From NCBI RefSeq assembly GCF_000384295.1, contig NZ_KB913037.1, positions 3,706,649 through 3,770,648 on the forward strand: DNA of 64,000 nucleotides, in the 5' to 3' direction. The number at the start of each line of letters is the position of its first letter. Positions within the stretch are counted from its first letter, which is position 1. Below, piece by piece: positions 17,948 through 26,599 of the stretch. Both the position numbers and the translations under genes were made by a program. Source of the DNA: Amycolatopsis balhimycina FH 1894. Lineage in GTDB: Bacteria; Actinomycetota; Actinomycetes; Mycobacteriales; Pseudonocardiaceae. The notes under the pieces were generated by a model, which was not told the origin of the DNA, did no database searches, and was given only the letters and a program-made list of their open reading frames with translations.

Positions 17948-18070
17948 GATCTCCCGGAAACACTTGTCGAAAGCGGTGCTTCGTGAAAGCATTCACAAGC
18001 ACCCAAGAACACGACCGCCATTGACGACTGTGGCGCGGCCCTCCCGCGCCATATGAAGGAGCTCACGAAC

Positions 18071-18325
18071 ATGGACTGGCGCCACGACGCGGCCTGCCGA
18101 GACGAGGACCCCGAGCTGTTCTTCCCGGTGGGAACCAGCGGTCCGGCTCTGTCGCAGGTTACGCAGGCGAAGGCCGTGTGCCACCGCTGCACCGTCGCTT
18201 CTGACTGCTTGGCCTGGGCTCTGGCCAGCGGACAGGACGCGGGTGTGTGGGGCGGAATGAGCGAGGACGAGCGACGCGCCCTCAAGCGCCGCCGTACGCA
18301 CATCGGCACGCGTACCAACGCCTGA
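18071..18325 (+). CDS. whiB1: WhiB1-type iron-sulfur transcription factor
   Basis: 84-aa Wbl protein that binds a [4Fe-4S] cluster, reacts with nitric oxide and works with the primary sigma factor. The four cluster cysteines are Cys9, Cys37, Cys40 and Cys46, exactly as in M. tuberculosis WhiB1, and the turn GVWGGMSEDERRALKRRR is nearly identical. ATG 18071 is used rather than ATG 18053 because AAGGAG lies 9 nt before it and the product then begins MDWRH with the family length. A CRP-like site lies upstream. The next gene, pdtaS, is transcribed toward it. Confidence 0.97.
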   Translation: MDWRHDAACRDEDPELFFPVGTSGPALSQVTQAKAVCHRCTVASDCLAWALASGQDAGVWGGMSEDERRALKRRRTHIGTRTNA

Positions 18326-18410
18326 GATTCTCGAGATCCACCCGAGCCGAGTAGAACTTCACCCGGCGGGCATTTGTCGTGCCCACGCCGTCTGGGGTGA
18401 TACCTACTCG

Positions 18411-18531
18411 GCTTGAGCTTAACAAGCGAGGCGAAACCACCTGGCGACGGGTGCGGTGAAACCTCACCGGGACTTCAACTCCTCCCGCGAAGCGCTGAAC
18501 GGCCCGGCACCACGCACCTGGTGCCGGGCCT
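18411..18531 (+). ncRNA. Possible short transcript ending in a strong terminator downstream of whiB1
   Basis: The segment has a small hairpin (CGGTGA-AACC-TCACCG, 18454-18469) and ends at a 12-bp terminator stem. A weak promoter (TTGTCG then GATACC) precedes it. It could equally be the whiB1 3' untranslated region. No RNA family was recognised. Confidence 0.22.
18502..18531 (+). terminator. Hairpin terminator downstream of whiB1
   Basis: Perfect 12-bp stem (18502-18513 / 18520-18531) with a 6-nt loop, followed by TTTCAT. Confidence 0.75.
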
Positions 18532-18545
18532 TTCATCGTGTCGTC

Positions 18546-18765
18546 CCTCCCATCACGTGTGATGCCCCTTCAATCACACGTGATGCCTCCCCAATCACAC
18601 GAGTCACGCACCCAATCACGCGAGATCCGCACCCAATCACGCGAGTCACGCGCTCAATCACGCGGCAACCCGCCTCGCCGCGGCTGCGCTCGTGCGCAAA
18701 AGGGCATCACGCGTGATTGAGCGGTCATCAAGCGTGATTGAAGGGGCATCACTCGTGATTGAGAG
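18546..18765. repeat. Inverted array of ATCACGYGWG-type units, cluster 2
   Basis: About six left-facing units of the kind CAATCACACGTGATG or CAATCACGCGAGTCACG are mirrored by three right-facing units (GCATCACGCGTGATTGAG type) around 18690. Units differ slightly and spacers are 5-10 nt. The array fills the converging gap between whiB1 and pdtaS. Confidence 0.75.
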
Positions 18766-18813
18766 GTCGACACGACGAGACCTCGTGTCGGCCGACCAGG
18801 TAGGGCCGGCTGG

Positions 18814-20334
18814 TCAGAGGCGGCGGGAAAGCGGGATGCGCAGCGCCGCTTCGGTCCCCGTCACGCGGGTCGACGACGCCTCCGTCCGCACCTTCCGCAG
18901 CGACAGCGAGCCCCGCAGCTCGGACTCCACCAGCGTCCGCACGATCTGCAGGCCCAGCCCGTCCGAACGCTCCAGCGAGAACCCCGACGGCAGGCCGCGC
19001 CCGTTGTCGCGGACAACGACGTCCAGCCAGCGGGCCGAGCGCTCCACGATCAGCTCGACCTTGCCCGACCGGCCCGCCGGGAACGCGTGCTCGATCGCGT
19101 TCTGCACCAGCTCGGCCAGCACCATCACCAGCGGCGTCGCGATCTCCGCGACCACCACCCCGAACGAACCCTTCCGCGACATCCCGACCTGCGACTCCGC
19201 CGTGGCGACCTCGCCGACCATCGGCAGCACGTTGTCGAGCAGCTTGTCGAGGTCGACGCGCTCGTCCACCGAGATCGACAGCGCCTCGTGCACCAGCGCG
19301 ATCGACGTCACCCGGCGCACCGACTCGGCGAGCGCGAGCCGCGCCTCCTCCGACGTCGTCCGGCGGGACTGCAGCCGCAGCAGCGCCGCCACCGTCTGCA
19401 GGTTGTTCTTCACCCGGTGGTGGATCTCACGGATCGTCGCGTCCTTCGACAGCAACGCGCGGTCGCGGCGCTTCACCTCGGTGACGTCGCGGACCAGCAC
19501 CAGCGCGCCCGCCGCCTGCCCCGCCGGCCGCAGCGGCAGCGCGCGGAACAGCACCACGGCCCCTCGCCGCGAGTCGGCCTCCGTGCGGCTCGACGGCTTC
19601 CCGTCGAGGGCCTCGATGATCCGGTGGGACACCTCGGTCGCGTCGAACGGGTCGCGGATCAGCGACCGCGTCAGCGGCGCCAGCCGCGTCCCGACCAGGT
19701 CGGACTCGTGCCCCATCCGGTGGTAGGCGGACAGGCCGTTCGGGCTGGCGAACACCACCGTGCCGCTCGAGTCGAGGCGGATCAGCCCGTCTCCGACCCG
19801 CGGGGAGGTGTGGGTGTCGGTCGCGTTGGTGCCGTTCGGCGGGAACGTGCCGTCGACGATCATCTGGCACAGGTCGCCGGCACTGCCCAGGTACGCGATC
19901 TCCAACGGCGAAGGCACCCGCGGCGCCGCCAGGTTCGTCTCGCGGCTCATCACGGCGATGACGTCGTCGTGGAACCGCACCGGGATCGCCTCCCGCCGCA
20001 TCGGCAGGTCGCGGGACCAGTGCGGGTCCTCCTCGCGGCAGATCCGCACCTCGCGCATGGCCTTCGCCAGCTGCGGGTGCTCCTCCACGGTGAACCGCGT
20101 CCCGACGACGTCCTCGGGGTGCGCGGTGGGCGCCGTCGTCGGCCGCGCGTGCGCGACGCAGACGAAGTCGCCGCCGTCCGCTTGCAGTTCCTCGGTCACC
20201 GGGACCCACAGGAGGAAGTCCGCGAAGGACAGGTCGGCCAGCAGCTGCCACTCGGCGACGACGGTCTGGAGGTGGTCCGCCGCCTCCCCGGGGAGGCCGG
20301 TGTTGTCGGCGAGCAGTTCGGCGAGCGTGGACAC
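18814..20334 (-). CDS. pdtaS: Two-component sensor histidine kinase PdtaS
   Basis: Cytosolic histidine kinase that phosphorylates the RNA-binding antiterminator PdtaR in mycobacteria. 506 aa: N-terminal GAF-like domain beginning STLAELLADNTGLPG, a PAS domain around RVGDGLIRLDSSGTVVFASP, the HisKA_2 phosphoacceptor EIHHRVKNNLQTVAALL, and a HATPase domain with VLAELVQNAIEHAF, VVRDNGRGLP and SDGLGLQIVRTL. The match to Rv3220c is strong along the length. GTG 20334 reproduces the mycobacterial N-terminus and is preceded by GGATGGGG; the longer frame upstream is not conserved. PdtaR is not in this window. Confidence 0.95.
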   Translation of the reverse strand: MSTLAELLADNTGLPGEAADHLQTVVAEWQLLADLSFADFLLWVPVTEELQADGGDFVCVAHARPTTAPTAHPEDVVGTRFTVEEHPQLAKAMREVRICREEDPHWSRDLPMRREAIPVRFHDDVIAVMSRETNLAAPRVPSPLEIAYLGSAGDLCQMIVDGTFPPNGTNATDTHTSPRVGDGLIRLDSSGTVVFASPNGLSAYHRMGHESDLVGTRLAPLTRSLIRDPFDATEVSHRIIEALDGKPSSRTEADSRRGAVVLFRALPLRPAGQAAGALVLVRDVTEVKRRDRALLSKDATIREIHHRVKNNLQTVAALLRLQSRRTTSEEARLALAESVRRVTSIALVHEALSISVDERVDLDKLLDNVLPMVGEVATAESQVGMSRKGSFGVVVAEIATPLVMVLAELVQNAIEHAFPAGRSGKVELIVERSARWLDVVVRDNGRGLPSGFSLERSDGLGLQIVRTLVESELRGSLSLRKVRTEASSTRVTGTEAALRIPLSRRL

Positions 20335-20408
20335 GCACCCCATCCAACCAGAGCGGGACGTCATGACACACTTGAGAGGTTGACCAGCTTTGACGACGAG
20401 GAGTGAAC

Positions 20409-20483
20409 ATGTCGAAGCGCGCCCGCAAGCGTCGCAGCCGGAAGAAGAACAGCGCGAACCACGGCGGTAAGCCCAACTCCTGA
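20409..20483 (+). CDS. Actinobacterial 50S ribosomal protein bL37
   Basis: A 24-codon gene encoding an extremely basic peptide that begins MSKRARKRRSRKKN and ends NHGGKPNS, with 11 Arg/Lys of 24. This matches the very small ribosomal protein bL37 seen in mycobacterial ribosome structures, where it sits in the large subunit near the peptidyl transferase region. ATG 20409 is preceded by GAGGAG at an ideal 6-nt spacing. It lies alone on the plus strand between pdtaS and rshA and is followed by a strong bidirectional terminator. It is shorter than most gene finders accept. Confidence 0.88.
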   Translation: MSKRARKRRSRKKNSANHGGKPNS

Positions 20484-20502
20484 ACCCGGCGTCGGCACGC
20501 AA

Positions 20503-20532
20503 AAGGCCCCCGCACTCCTGCGCGGGGGCCTT
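20503..20532. terminator. Bidirectional terminator between bL37 and rshA
   Basis: 11-bp stem (20503-20513 / 20522-20532, AAGGCCCCCGC) with an A run on one side and TTT on the other, placed between two converging genes. Confidence 0.85.
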
Positions 20533-20545
20533 TGTCGTGCTCGGG

Positions 20546-20866
20546 CTACTCGGAGCGCTGCTCGAGGGTGATCTCGGTGCGTTCCACGGTGACGCCGCCG
20601 CGGGAAGCGACGGTCTGGCGGATCGACGCGCGCAGCCGGCTCTTCAGCTCCGCCGGCGCGTGGTCACCGCCACACTTGCGGGCCAGCAGCTGCTTGATGT
20701 GCTCGTCGATGCCGTACTCCTCGAGGCACGGCGGGCAGTCATCGATGTGGGCGCGCAAGGCGGCGTCACGCTCCGCGCTGCACTCTCGGTCGAGCAGCAG
20801 GTAGATGTCGGCCAGCGCCTCTTCGCAGCGGACCTTGTCGGACGCGCCCTCGCACATGTCGTTCAT
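20546..20866 (-). CDS. rshA: Zinc-binding redox anti-sigma factor (RsrA/RshA)
   Basis: 106-aa ZAS-family anti-sigma factor that holds the sigma factor inactive until disulfide stress oxidises its cysteines and releases zinc. The motif H40-IDD-C44-PP-C47 is present, plus an upstream Cys14 in [15 protein letters not shown] 20866 overlaps the sigH stop as ATGA, which ensures balanced synthesis of sigma and anti-sigma. An extra Cys5 and Cys29 are not part of the core motif. Confidence 0.94.
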   Translation of the reverse strand: MNDMCEGASDKVRCEEALADIYLLLDRECSAERDAALRAHIDDCPPCLEEYGIDEHIKQLLARKCGGDHAPAELKSRLRASIRQTVASRGGVTVERTEITLEQRSE

Positions 20867-21486
20867 CGCCCGGCCACCTCCTCCTTGGCGCCGCGGATGA
20901 AGCCGCGCTCCCGCGCGACGTCGGCGAGCAGGTCGCGCAGCTGGGCGCGGCCGCGGTGCAGGCGGGACATCACGGTGCCGATGGGCGTGTCCATGATCTC
21001 GGCGATCTCCTTGTACGCGAAGCCCTCGACGTCGGCCAGGTAGACGGCCAGCCGGAACTCCTCGGGAAGCCTCTGCAGGGCGGCCTTGACGTCGGTGTCG
21101 GGCAGATTGTCCATCGCCTCGACCTCGGCCGACCGCAGCCCGCTGGAGGTGTGGTTCTCCGCCTTGGCGATCTGCCAGTCGGTGATCTCCTCGGTGGGCG
21201 CCTGCACCGGCTGCCGCTGCCGCTTGCGGTAGCCGTTGATGTAGGTGTTGGTCAGGATGCGGTACATCCACGCCTTGAGGTTCGTCCCCGCCTTGAACGA
21301 CGCGAAGGCGGCGTACGCCTTCAGATACGTCTCCTGGACCAGGTCCTCGGCATCGGCGGGGTTGCGGGTCATCCGCATCGCGGCCGAGTACAGCTGGTCG
21401 AGCAGCGGCATCGCGTCCCGCTCGAAACGCTCGGCGCGCTCGGCCTCGGTCGCTTCTTCCGGCGCTGAGTTCTCCGTGCTCGGCAA
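20863..21486 (-). CDS. sigH: ECF RNA polymerase sigma factor SigH/SigR
   Basis: ECF sigma factor for thiol-oxidative stress, 207 aa from TTG 21486. Region 2 reads [23 protein letters not shown] and region 4 [20 protein letters not shown]...[14 protein letters not shown] 21486 has GGGAAGGG a few bases upstream and gives about the length of mycobacterial SigH. The frame also stays open upstream to GTG 21630, adding 48 residues, and a sigma-R-type promoter lies just before that codon, so a longer isoform is likely. Overlaps rshA by ATGA. The neighbour on the other side is the divergent ybaK gene. Confidence 0.94.
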   Translation of the reverse strand: MPSTENSAPEEATEAERAERFERDAMPLLDQLYSAAMRMTRNPADAEDLVQETYLKAYAAFASFKAGTNLKAWMYRILTNTYINGYRKRQRQPVQAPTEEITDWQIAKAENHTSSGLRSAEVEAMDNLPDTDVKAALQRLPEEFRLAVYLADVEGFAYKEIAEIMDTPIGTVMSRLHRGRAQLRDLLADVARERGFIRGAKEEVAGR

Positions 21487-21639
21487 ACCGTTCCCTTCCC
21501 GCTCGGCGTCGATGCGCGTGCGCGCATACGGCGGACCCGAGTTTACGCGGGGACCGGGCACGCCGCGGTTCGCCGGTGCCTGGGAACTGCGGCGGCTGCG
21601 TGAGCGTGTGGTGGCGAGCGTTGTGGTCACGTCCCGTAC

Positions 21640-21665
21640 AACCGTTCGGGGTGATCGCGCATTCC
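21640..21665 (-). promoter_or_regulatory. Sigma-R/SigH-type promoter upstream of sigH
   Basis: Reading toward sigH: GGAAT (21665-21661), an 18-nt spacer, GTT (21642-21640). This is an exact match to the sigma-R consensus GGAAT-N18/19-GTT known from Streptomyces and mycobacteria, so sigH is probably autoregulated. The predicted start of transcription is within a few bases of GTG 21630. Confidence 0.75.
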
Positions 21666-21678
21666 CTAGACTTCCGCC

Positions 21679-22155
21679 ATGGCTGGCAAGGGCACCCCGG
21701 CGACCGCGGCTCTGACGAAGCAGAAGGTGGCGCACACGCTGCACGCCTACGACCACGACCCGCGGGCCGAATCGTACGGGCTGGAGGCCGTGGAGGCGCT
21801 GGGCCTGGACCGCGCGCGGGTGTTCAAAACGCTGGTGGCGGAGGTGGACGGCCGCCTGGCGGTCGGCGTGGTCCCGGTCACGGGCCAACTGGACCTGAAG
21901 GCCCTGGCGGCCGCGGCGGGCGGCAAGAAGGCCAAGATGGCGGACCCGGCGGCGGCCCAGCGGGCGACGGGGTACGTGCTGGGCGGGATTTCGCCGTTGG
22001 GCCACCGGAGCCGGCTGCCGGTGGTGATCGACGCGTCCGCGGAGAAGTTCGAGACGGTGTTCTGCTCGGCCGGGCGCAGGGGTCTGGAAGTGGAACTGGC
22101 GCCGGCGGACCTGATCCGGCTGACCGGCGCGGTGGTGGCGCCGATCGCGGCCTGA
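21679..22155 (+). CDS. ybaK: Cys-tRNA(Pro) deacylase YbaK/EbsC
   Basis: 158-aa trans-editing factor of the YbaK/ProX fold that removes Cys mischarged on tRNA-Pro. Typical segments are [36 protein letters not shown] and the conserved [21 protein letters not shown]. Lys in FKTL is the conserved catalytic-site residue. It is divergent from sigH with a short shared promoter region and ends 7 nt before the converging hydrolase gene. Confidence 0.94.
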   Translation: MAGKGTPATAALTKQKVAHTLHAYDHDPRAESYGLEAVEALGLDRARVFKTLVAEVDGRLAVGVVPVTGQLDLKALAAAAGGKKAKMADPAAAQRATGYVLGGISPLGHRSRLPVVIDASAEKFETVFCSAGRRGLEVELAPADLIRLTGAVVAPIAA

Positions 22156-22162
22156 GCAGCAC

Positions 22163-22771
22163 TCAGGCCAGCGGGCGCAACACCCGCGACAACCACTCGG
22201 TCGCCGCCCGGGAAACGCTCTCCAAATCCGCTGACAGCGTGTGGTCGCCGTCGACCAGCACGATCTCGTGGTGCGGTCCCGCCGCGGGCCGTCCGAACGG
22301 GTCCCGCTCGCCCTGCACCACCAGCACCGGGACCTCGACCGCGTCCAGCTCCGGCTGGCGCGTCTTCTCCGGCTTGCCCGGTGGGTGTTCCGGGAACGCC
22401 AGGCACAGCACCGCCACCGCCTGACCGGCCGAAGCCGTCCGGCAGGCCACCCGCGCGCCCGAAGAACGGCCGCCGAACACGAAGGGCAACGAGTCGAAAC
22501 GGGCCGACAGGTCCTCCGCCACCGTCAGCCACGCCGCGTCCAGCTGGTTCGCCGGGGCCGGGGCGCGGCGCCCCGCCACCCGGTACGGCTGTTCGACCAG
22601 CGCCACGTGCACGCCGGCCGCCTGTGCCGCCCGCGTCACCGCCACCAGGTCCTTCGCCCCGAGGCCGCCGCCCGCGCCGTGGCCGAGCATCAGCACCGCG
22701 ACGCCCTCCTCCGCACAGTGCAGGTAGACCCGCGCGGGGCCGTACTCCGTGTCGATCGGGACGGCGGTCAT
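22163..22771 (-). CDS. Alpha/beta-hydrolase family protein (KANL3/Tex30-like)
   Basis: 202-aa single-domain hydrolase of unknown substrate. The oxyanion strand is [13 protein letters not shown], the nucleophile elbow is [13 protein letters not shown] (G-R-S-S-G with Ser nucleophile), and the acid and His are in QGERDPFG and DGDHTLS. This pattern is the KANL3/Tex30 group. ATG 22771 overlaps the stop of the SRAP gene by ATGA, so it is translated with the DNA-repair peptidase upstream, though no shared function is obvious. Confidence 0.85.
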   Translation of the reverse strand: MTAVPIDTEYGPARVYLHCAEEGVAVLMLGHGAGGGLGAKDLVAVTRAAQAAGVHVALVEQPYRVAGRRAPAPANQLDAAWLTVAEDLSARFDSLPFVFGGRSSGARVACRTASAGQAVAVLCLAFPEHPPGKPEKTRQPELDAVEVPVLVVQGERDPFGRPAAGPHHEIVLVDGDHTLSADLESVSRAATEWLSRVLRPLA

Positions 22772-23526
22772 GACTTCGGCACGTCGAACAGCGCGCTCTC
22801 TTGCGCCGGGTCGACCCGGTTCAGCAGTTCCGGCCCGTTGTTGCGGACGTTGTTCACCAGGCTCGAAATCGGCCGCAGCTCCAGCGAAGCCACGATGTCG
22901 TCCGGCGTGGGCACCAGCAGGTCGGTGACGTCGTCGCGGTCCGGGTCCAGCCAGCCGTCCCAGTGCGAGCGGGGCACGATCAGCGGCATCCGGTGATGGA
23001 CGTCGGTGAGCTGGCCGGCGGCGTCGGTCGTGATGATCGAAAACGTGATCAGCGGTGCCGCGTCGTCGTCGTCCTTCGGGCGCCAGGTCTCCCAGATCCC
23101 GCCGAACGCGATCGACGAATCGTCGGGAGCCGTCATGTAGAACGGCTCCTTCTCCTTGCCCGTGCGGCGCCATTCGAACCAGCCGTCCGCGGGCACCAAG
23201 CAGCGGCGGGACGTCAGCGCGCGACGGAAAGCCGGCTTCTCCGCGGCCGTCTCCGCCCGCGTGTTGATCATCCGCGAGCCGACCGACGGGTCCTTGGCCC
23301 AGAACGGCACCAGGCCCCACTTCATCATCCGCAGCGAGCGCTCGGCGGGCTCGTCCTCGAGGACCTGGCCTTCTTCGTCACGAGGGTGCCGCTGCACGAC
23401 CGTCACGACGTTCTTCGTCGGCGCGACGTTGTGGTCGGCTCGCGCGTGACCTTCGGTGAGGTCGATCGCGTCGAACTCCTCGATCAGCTTCGCCGGGTCC
23501 TTGGTGGCGGCATAGCGGCCGCACAT
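22768..23526 (-). CDS. SOS response-associated peptidase (SRAP/HMCES/YedK family)
   Basis: 252-aa DNA-repair protein that covalently caps abasic sites in single-stranded DNA. The catalytic Cys2 is in M-C-G-R-Y, the active-site Asn and Glu are in INTRAETAAEKPAF, the KRCLVPADGWFEW-like motif is RRCLVPADGWFEW, and the His is in VHHRMP. Because Cys must be residue 2 after Met removal, ATG 23526 is the only valid start; GGAGG lies 6 nt upstream. In M. tuberculosis the homologue Rv3226c precedes aroA and rsgA, whereas here aroA is absent from the gap. Confidence 0.95.
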   Translation of the reverse strand: MCGRYAATKDPAKLIEEFDAIDLTEGHARADHNVAPTKNVVTVVQRHPRDEEGQVLEDEPAERSLRMMKWGLVPFWAKDPSVGSRMINTRAETAAEKPAFRRALTSRRCLVPADGWFEWRRTGKEKEPFYMTAPDDSSIAFGGIWETWRPKDDDDAAPLITFSIITTDAAGQLTDVHHRMPLIVPRSHWDGWLDPDRDDVTDLLVPTPDDIVASLELRPISSLVNNVRNNGPELLNRVDPAQESALFDVPKS

Positions 23527-23642
23527 CGCCAACCTCCTCGCGCGTGAGAAACGTCCGGGACGCCATCGTTACACGCAGGCCAGGGCCGTGGCGAGCGGCA
23601 TGGGATCATTCGGGTGGGCACCGGTGCACGGGAGGAGGACCT

Positions 23643-24665
23643 TTGGCGCGCAACGACTGGAGCAAGCTGGACGAGTCCGACGTCCGGGTACGCCCCGGCA
23701 AGGGCACCAGGCCTCGCAGCAAGCGCCGTCCCGAGCACGCCGACGCCGTCACCGCCATGGTCATCGGCAAGGACCGCGGCCGCTGGACCTGCGCAATCGA
23801 CGCCGATCCGACCCAGGTGATCACCGCGATGCGGGCCCGCGAAATGGGCCGGACGCCGGTCGTCGTCGGCGACCGGGTCGGCATCGTCGGCGACGTCTCC
23901 GGCAAGCCGGACACCCTCGCGCGGATCATCCGGGTCGACGAGCGCACCAGCTCCCTCCTGCGCACGGCCGACGACACCGACCCGTACGAGCGGCTGGTCG
24001 TCGCCAACGCCGAGCGCCTGCTGATCGTCACCGCGCTGGCCGACCCGCCGCCGCGCACCGGCTTCATCGACCGCTGCCTGGTCGCCTGCTACGCGGGCGG
24101 GGTCGAGCCGGTCCTGTGCCTGACGAAGGCCGACCTGGCCAGCCCCGACGAGCTCCTCGCGGGCTACGCCGGCCTCGACATCCCGGCGATCGTGACCCGC
24201 TACGACGAAGAACCCGAGGGCCTCGCGGAGATGCTGAAAGACCGCGTGACGGCGCTGGTCGGGCACTCCGGCGTCGGCAAGTCCACGCTGGTCAACCGCC
24301 TGGTCCCGGACGCCGAGCTGGCCGTCGGTGTGGTGAGCGCGGTCGGCAAGGGGCGGCACACGTCCGTGGCCGCGGTGGCGCTGCCGCTCCCGGACGGCGG
24401 CTGGGTCATCGATACCCCCGGCGTGCGGTCCTTCGGGCTGGCCCACGTGACCGCGGACCACATCGTCGACGCCTTCGAGGAGTTCGCCGCGGCCGCCGAG
24501 GAGTGCCCGTCGGGCTGCGGGCACCTGGGCCCGCCGGAAGACCCGGACTGCGCGCTCGACGACGTCGTCACCGATGGCACGGCGCTCCCCGAGCGGCTGG
24601 CGTCGCTGCGGCGGCTGCTGGCTTCTCGCGGTGGCCATGATGTGACCCGCGTCACAGACGCCTGA
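23643..24665 (+). CDS. rsgA: Ribosome small-subunit-dependent GTPase A
   Basis: 340-aa circularly permuted GTPase that checks late 30S assembly. Motif order is G4 (LCLTKADL), G1 (GHSGVGKSTLVNRL, about 206-219), G3 (DTPGVRSFGL), with an N-terminal OB domain and a C-terminal zinc site CPSGCGHLGPPEDPDC. TTG 23643 is used because GGGAGGAGGA precedes it by about 5 nt and it begins ARNDWSKLDESD, the actinobacterial N-terminus. Its frame is open further upstream without conserved sequence. Confidence 0.95.
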   Translation: MARNDWSKLDESDVRVRPGKGTRPRSKRRPEHADAVTAMVIGKDRGRWTCAIDADPTQVITAMRAREMGRTPVVVGDRVGIVGDVSGKPDTLARIIRVDERTSSLLRTADDTDPYERLVVANAERLLIVTALADPPPRTGFIDRCLVACYAGGVEPVLCLTKADLASPDELLAGYAGLDIPAIVTRYDEEPEGLAEMLKDRVTALVGHSGVGKSTLVNRLVPDAELAVGVVSAVGKGRHTSVAAVALPLPDGGWVIDTPGVRSFGLAHVTADHIVDAFEEFAAAAEECPSGCGHLGPPEDPDCALDDVVTDGTALPERLASLRRLLASRGGHDVTRVTDA

Positions 24666-24766
24666 GGCAACCGGGAACCGAACGCCGATCGTTCCCGTCA
24701 CATCGGTAACCAATCACCCGATCAGGCGATATGCCGAGCGGAAGATCCGACTCCGAGGGGAACTCA

Positions 24767-25663
24767 ATGCGCAAGACCACCCTGGTCGCGGCGGGCGCCG
24801 CGCTGGTGCTCACGCTGACCGCGTGCAGCGGCAACTCCGCCACCGGCACCGCACAGCCGGCGGCCGCGGGCGGGCAGTCCCAGGACGGCGGCAGCCGCGG
24901 CCTGGCTTCGCCGTTCACCGACGCGATCCAGCTGGCGTCTGCGTCGAAGAAGGGCACCGAGCAGTCCAAGTCGGCGAAGTTCACCATGGAGGGCACCGCC
25001 GCCGGCCAGACGATCAGCATGAACGGCGCGGTCAGCACCGGCAGCGACGGCACCAAGCTGTCGATGACCAGCACCGCGGCCGGCCAGACGACCGAGATGC
25101 GGCTGGTCGACAAGGTCATGTACATCAAGCTGCCCGCCGACCAGCGGAAGCAGCTGGGCACGGACAAGGCGTGGGCGAAGATCTCGCCGGACGGCACCGA
25201 CCCGCTCTCACAGGCGCTGGGCGGCGCGCTGTCGCAGTCGGCCGACCAGAGCGACCCGAGCAAGATGCTCGAGCAGATCTCGAAGGCGGGCCGGATCGTC
25301 TCGTCCGACCAGACGCAGCTGAACGGCGAGCAGGTCAACCACTACAAGGTGGAGATCGACGTCGCCAAGGCCGTCGACCAGTTCGCCGGCCAGGTCCCGG
25401 CCGCGGCCCGCGACAAGTTCACCAAGATGATCAAGGGCAAGGACGTCAAGATCCCGACCGACCTGTGGGTGAACAAGGACAACCTGCCGGTGCAGGTGAC
25501 CATGGACCAGGGCCCGATGATGAAGGCGCTGGGCGCGCCGGGCTCCGGCGAGGCGAAGTTCACCGCGAAGTACACCGACTGGGGCACCCAGGTCGACGTG
25601 GCGGCCCCGCCGGCCGACCAGGTCGTCGACCTCGGCGAGCTGATGAAGAAGGCCGGTCGCTGA
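24767..25663 (+). CDS. LppX/LprAFG-family lipoprotein
   Basis: 298-aa cell-envelope lipoprotein. The signal peptide ends in the lipobox LTAC at Cys22 or so, then a Gly/Gln/Ser linker and the LprG-like beta-sandwich that in mycobacteria carries lipids across the envelope. Segments MRLVDKVMYIKLP and QVNHYKVEIDVAKAVDQ are typical. ATG 24767 has GAGGGG 5 nt upstream, better than ATG 24731. A paralogue follows directly after a terminator. The cargo is unknown. Confidence 0.9.
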   Translation: MRKTTLVAAGAALVLTLTACSGNSATGTAQPAAAGGQSQDGGSRGLASPFTDAIQLASASKKGTEQSKSAKFTMEGTAAGQTISMNGAVSTGSDGTKLSMTSTAAGQTTEMRLVDKVMYIKLPADQRKQLGTDKAWAKISPDGTDPLSQALGGALSQSADQSDPSKMLEQISKAGRIVSSDQTQLNGEQVNHYKVEIDVAKAVDQFAGQVPAAARDKFTKMIKGKDVKIPTDLWVNKDNLPVQVTMDQGPMMKALGAPGSGEAKFTAKYTDWGTQVDVAAPPADQVVDLGELMKKAGR

Positions 25664-25683
25664 CCGAGCGACGGACAGTAGCG

Positions 25684-25715
25684 GCGCCTCCCCCGAACGA
25701 GTTCGGGGGAGGCGC
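25684..25715 (+). terminator. Rho-independent terminator between the two lipoprotein genes
   Basis: 15-bp stem (25684-25698 / 25701-25715) with a very short loop followed by TGTGTTTTTG. It separates the first lipoprotein gene from its paralogue, which starts only 17 nt later, so read-through or an internal promoter is needed for the second. Confidence 0.85.
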
Positions 25716-25732
25716 TGTGTTTTTGTTGCCCC

Positions 25733-26485
25733 ATGCGCAAAGCCGCCGTCGTGCTGCTGCTGGCCCTGCTGGCAGGCGGGTGTTCGGATCCACCACCACC
25801 CCCCGCGTTCGGCGACGCGCGAGCACTGGCCGACGCCGCCACGGCGGCCACGACGAGCGGCGGCTCGGCGAAGTTCGGCACGGACGTCGCCGTCGGCTCG
25901 GTCCGGTCGAAGGGCCAGGGTCAGGCGCGGTTCGGCGCCGGCGGGACGGCCCAGGTGATGACGACCGACTTCATCGGCGAGCCGATGGAGGTGCGGCTGG
26001 TGGGCGGGAAGCTGTACGCGAAGGTGCCGGAAGGTTCCCGCGACGAGGTCGGCGCGGGCAAGCCGTGGGTGGTGGTGGCAGCGGACGGAAGCGACCCGTT
26101 TTCCCAGGTGCTCGGCGGCAGCCTGGCCCAGCTGACGGCGCAGAACGACCCGGCGCACACACTGGGCGAAATCCGGACGGCGGGCACGATCGTCTCGGCG
26201 GAGCGCACCGACCTCGGCGGAGTGGCCGCGGAGCACTACCGCGTGGAACTCGACCTGGCGCGCTTGGGCACCGACCTGCCCGCGGGCCTGTCGGCGGACG
26301 AGGCAGGCAGGCTGGGCGGCAAGTTCCCGGTCCAGCTCTGGCTCGACGACGCGCACCGCCCACTGCAGATCGTGCTCGACCTGTCCCCGATCCTGCAGGG
26401 CGCCGAAGCCCGGATCACGACCCACTACACGGACTGGGGCGCACCGGTCGACGTCCAGCCACCGCCGCCGGGCGAGGTGGGCTAG
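25733..26485 (+). CDS. LppX/LprAFG-family lipoprotein, paralogue of the preceding gene
   Basis: 250 aa. Signal peptide MRKAAVVLLLALLAGGC with lipobox LAGGC, then a Pro-rich linker. It shares SDPFSQVLGGSLAQ, EVRLVGGKLYAKVP, AEHYRVELDLARL and HYTDWGAPVDV with the upstream gene (DPLSQALGGALSQ, MRLVDKVMYIKLP, NHYKVEIDVAKA, KYTDWGTQVDV), showing a tandem duplication. It ends before a converging gene. Confidence 0.88.
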   Translation: MRKAAVVLLLALLAGGCSDPPPPPAFGDARALADAATAATTSGGSAKFGTDVAVGSVRSKGQGQARFGAGGTAQVMTTDFIGEPMEVRLVGGKLYAKVPEGSRDEVGAGKPWVVVAADGSDPFSQVLGGSLAQLTAQNDPAHTLGEIRTAGTIVSAERTDLGGVAAEHYRVELDLARLGTDLPAGLSADEAGRLGGKFPVQLWLDDAHRPLQIVLDLSPILQGAEARITTHYTDWGAPVDVQPPPPGEVG

Positions 26486-26599
26486 TCACGCAGCCTGGTG
26501 CCGCTCAGCGCAGACCCCAGGGCAGCCCCCACCCTTCCCGGGGGGCGTCCCCAGGTCCAGTCTACCGGCCACCCCCGACGGAAACCCCGGCTCAGCCGC

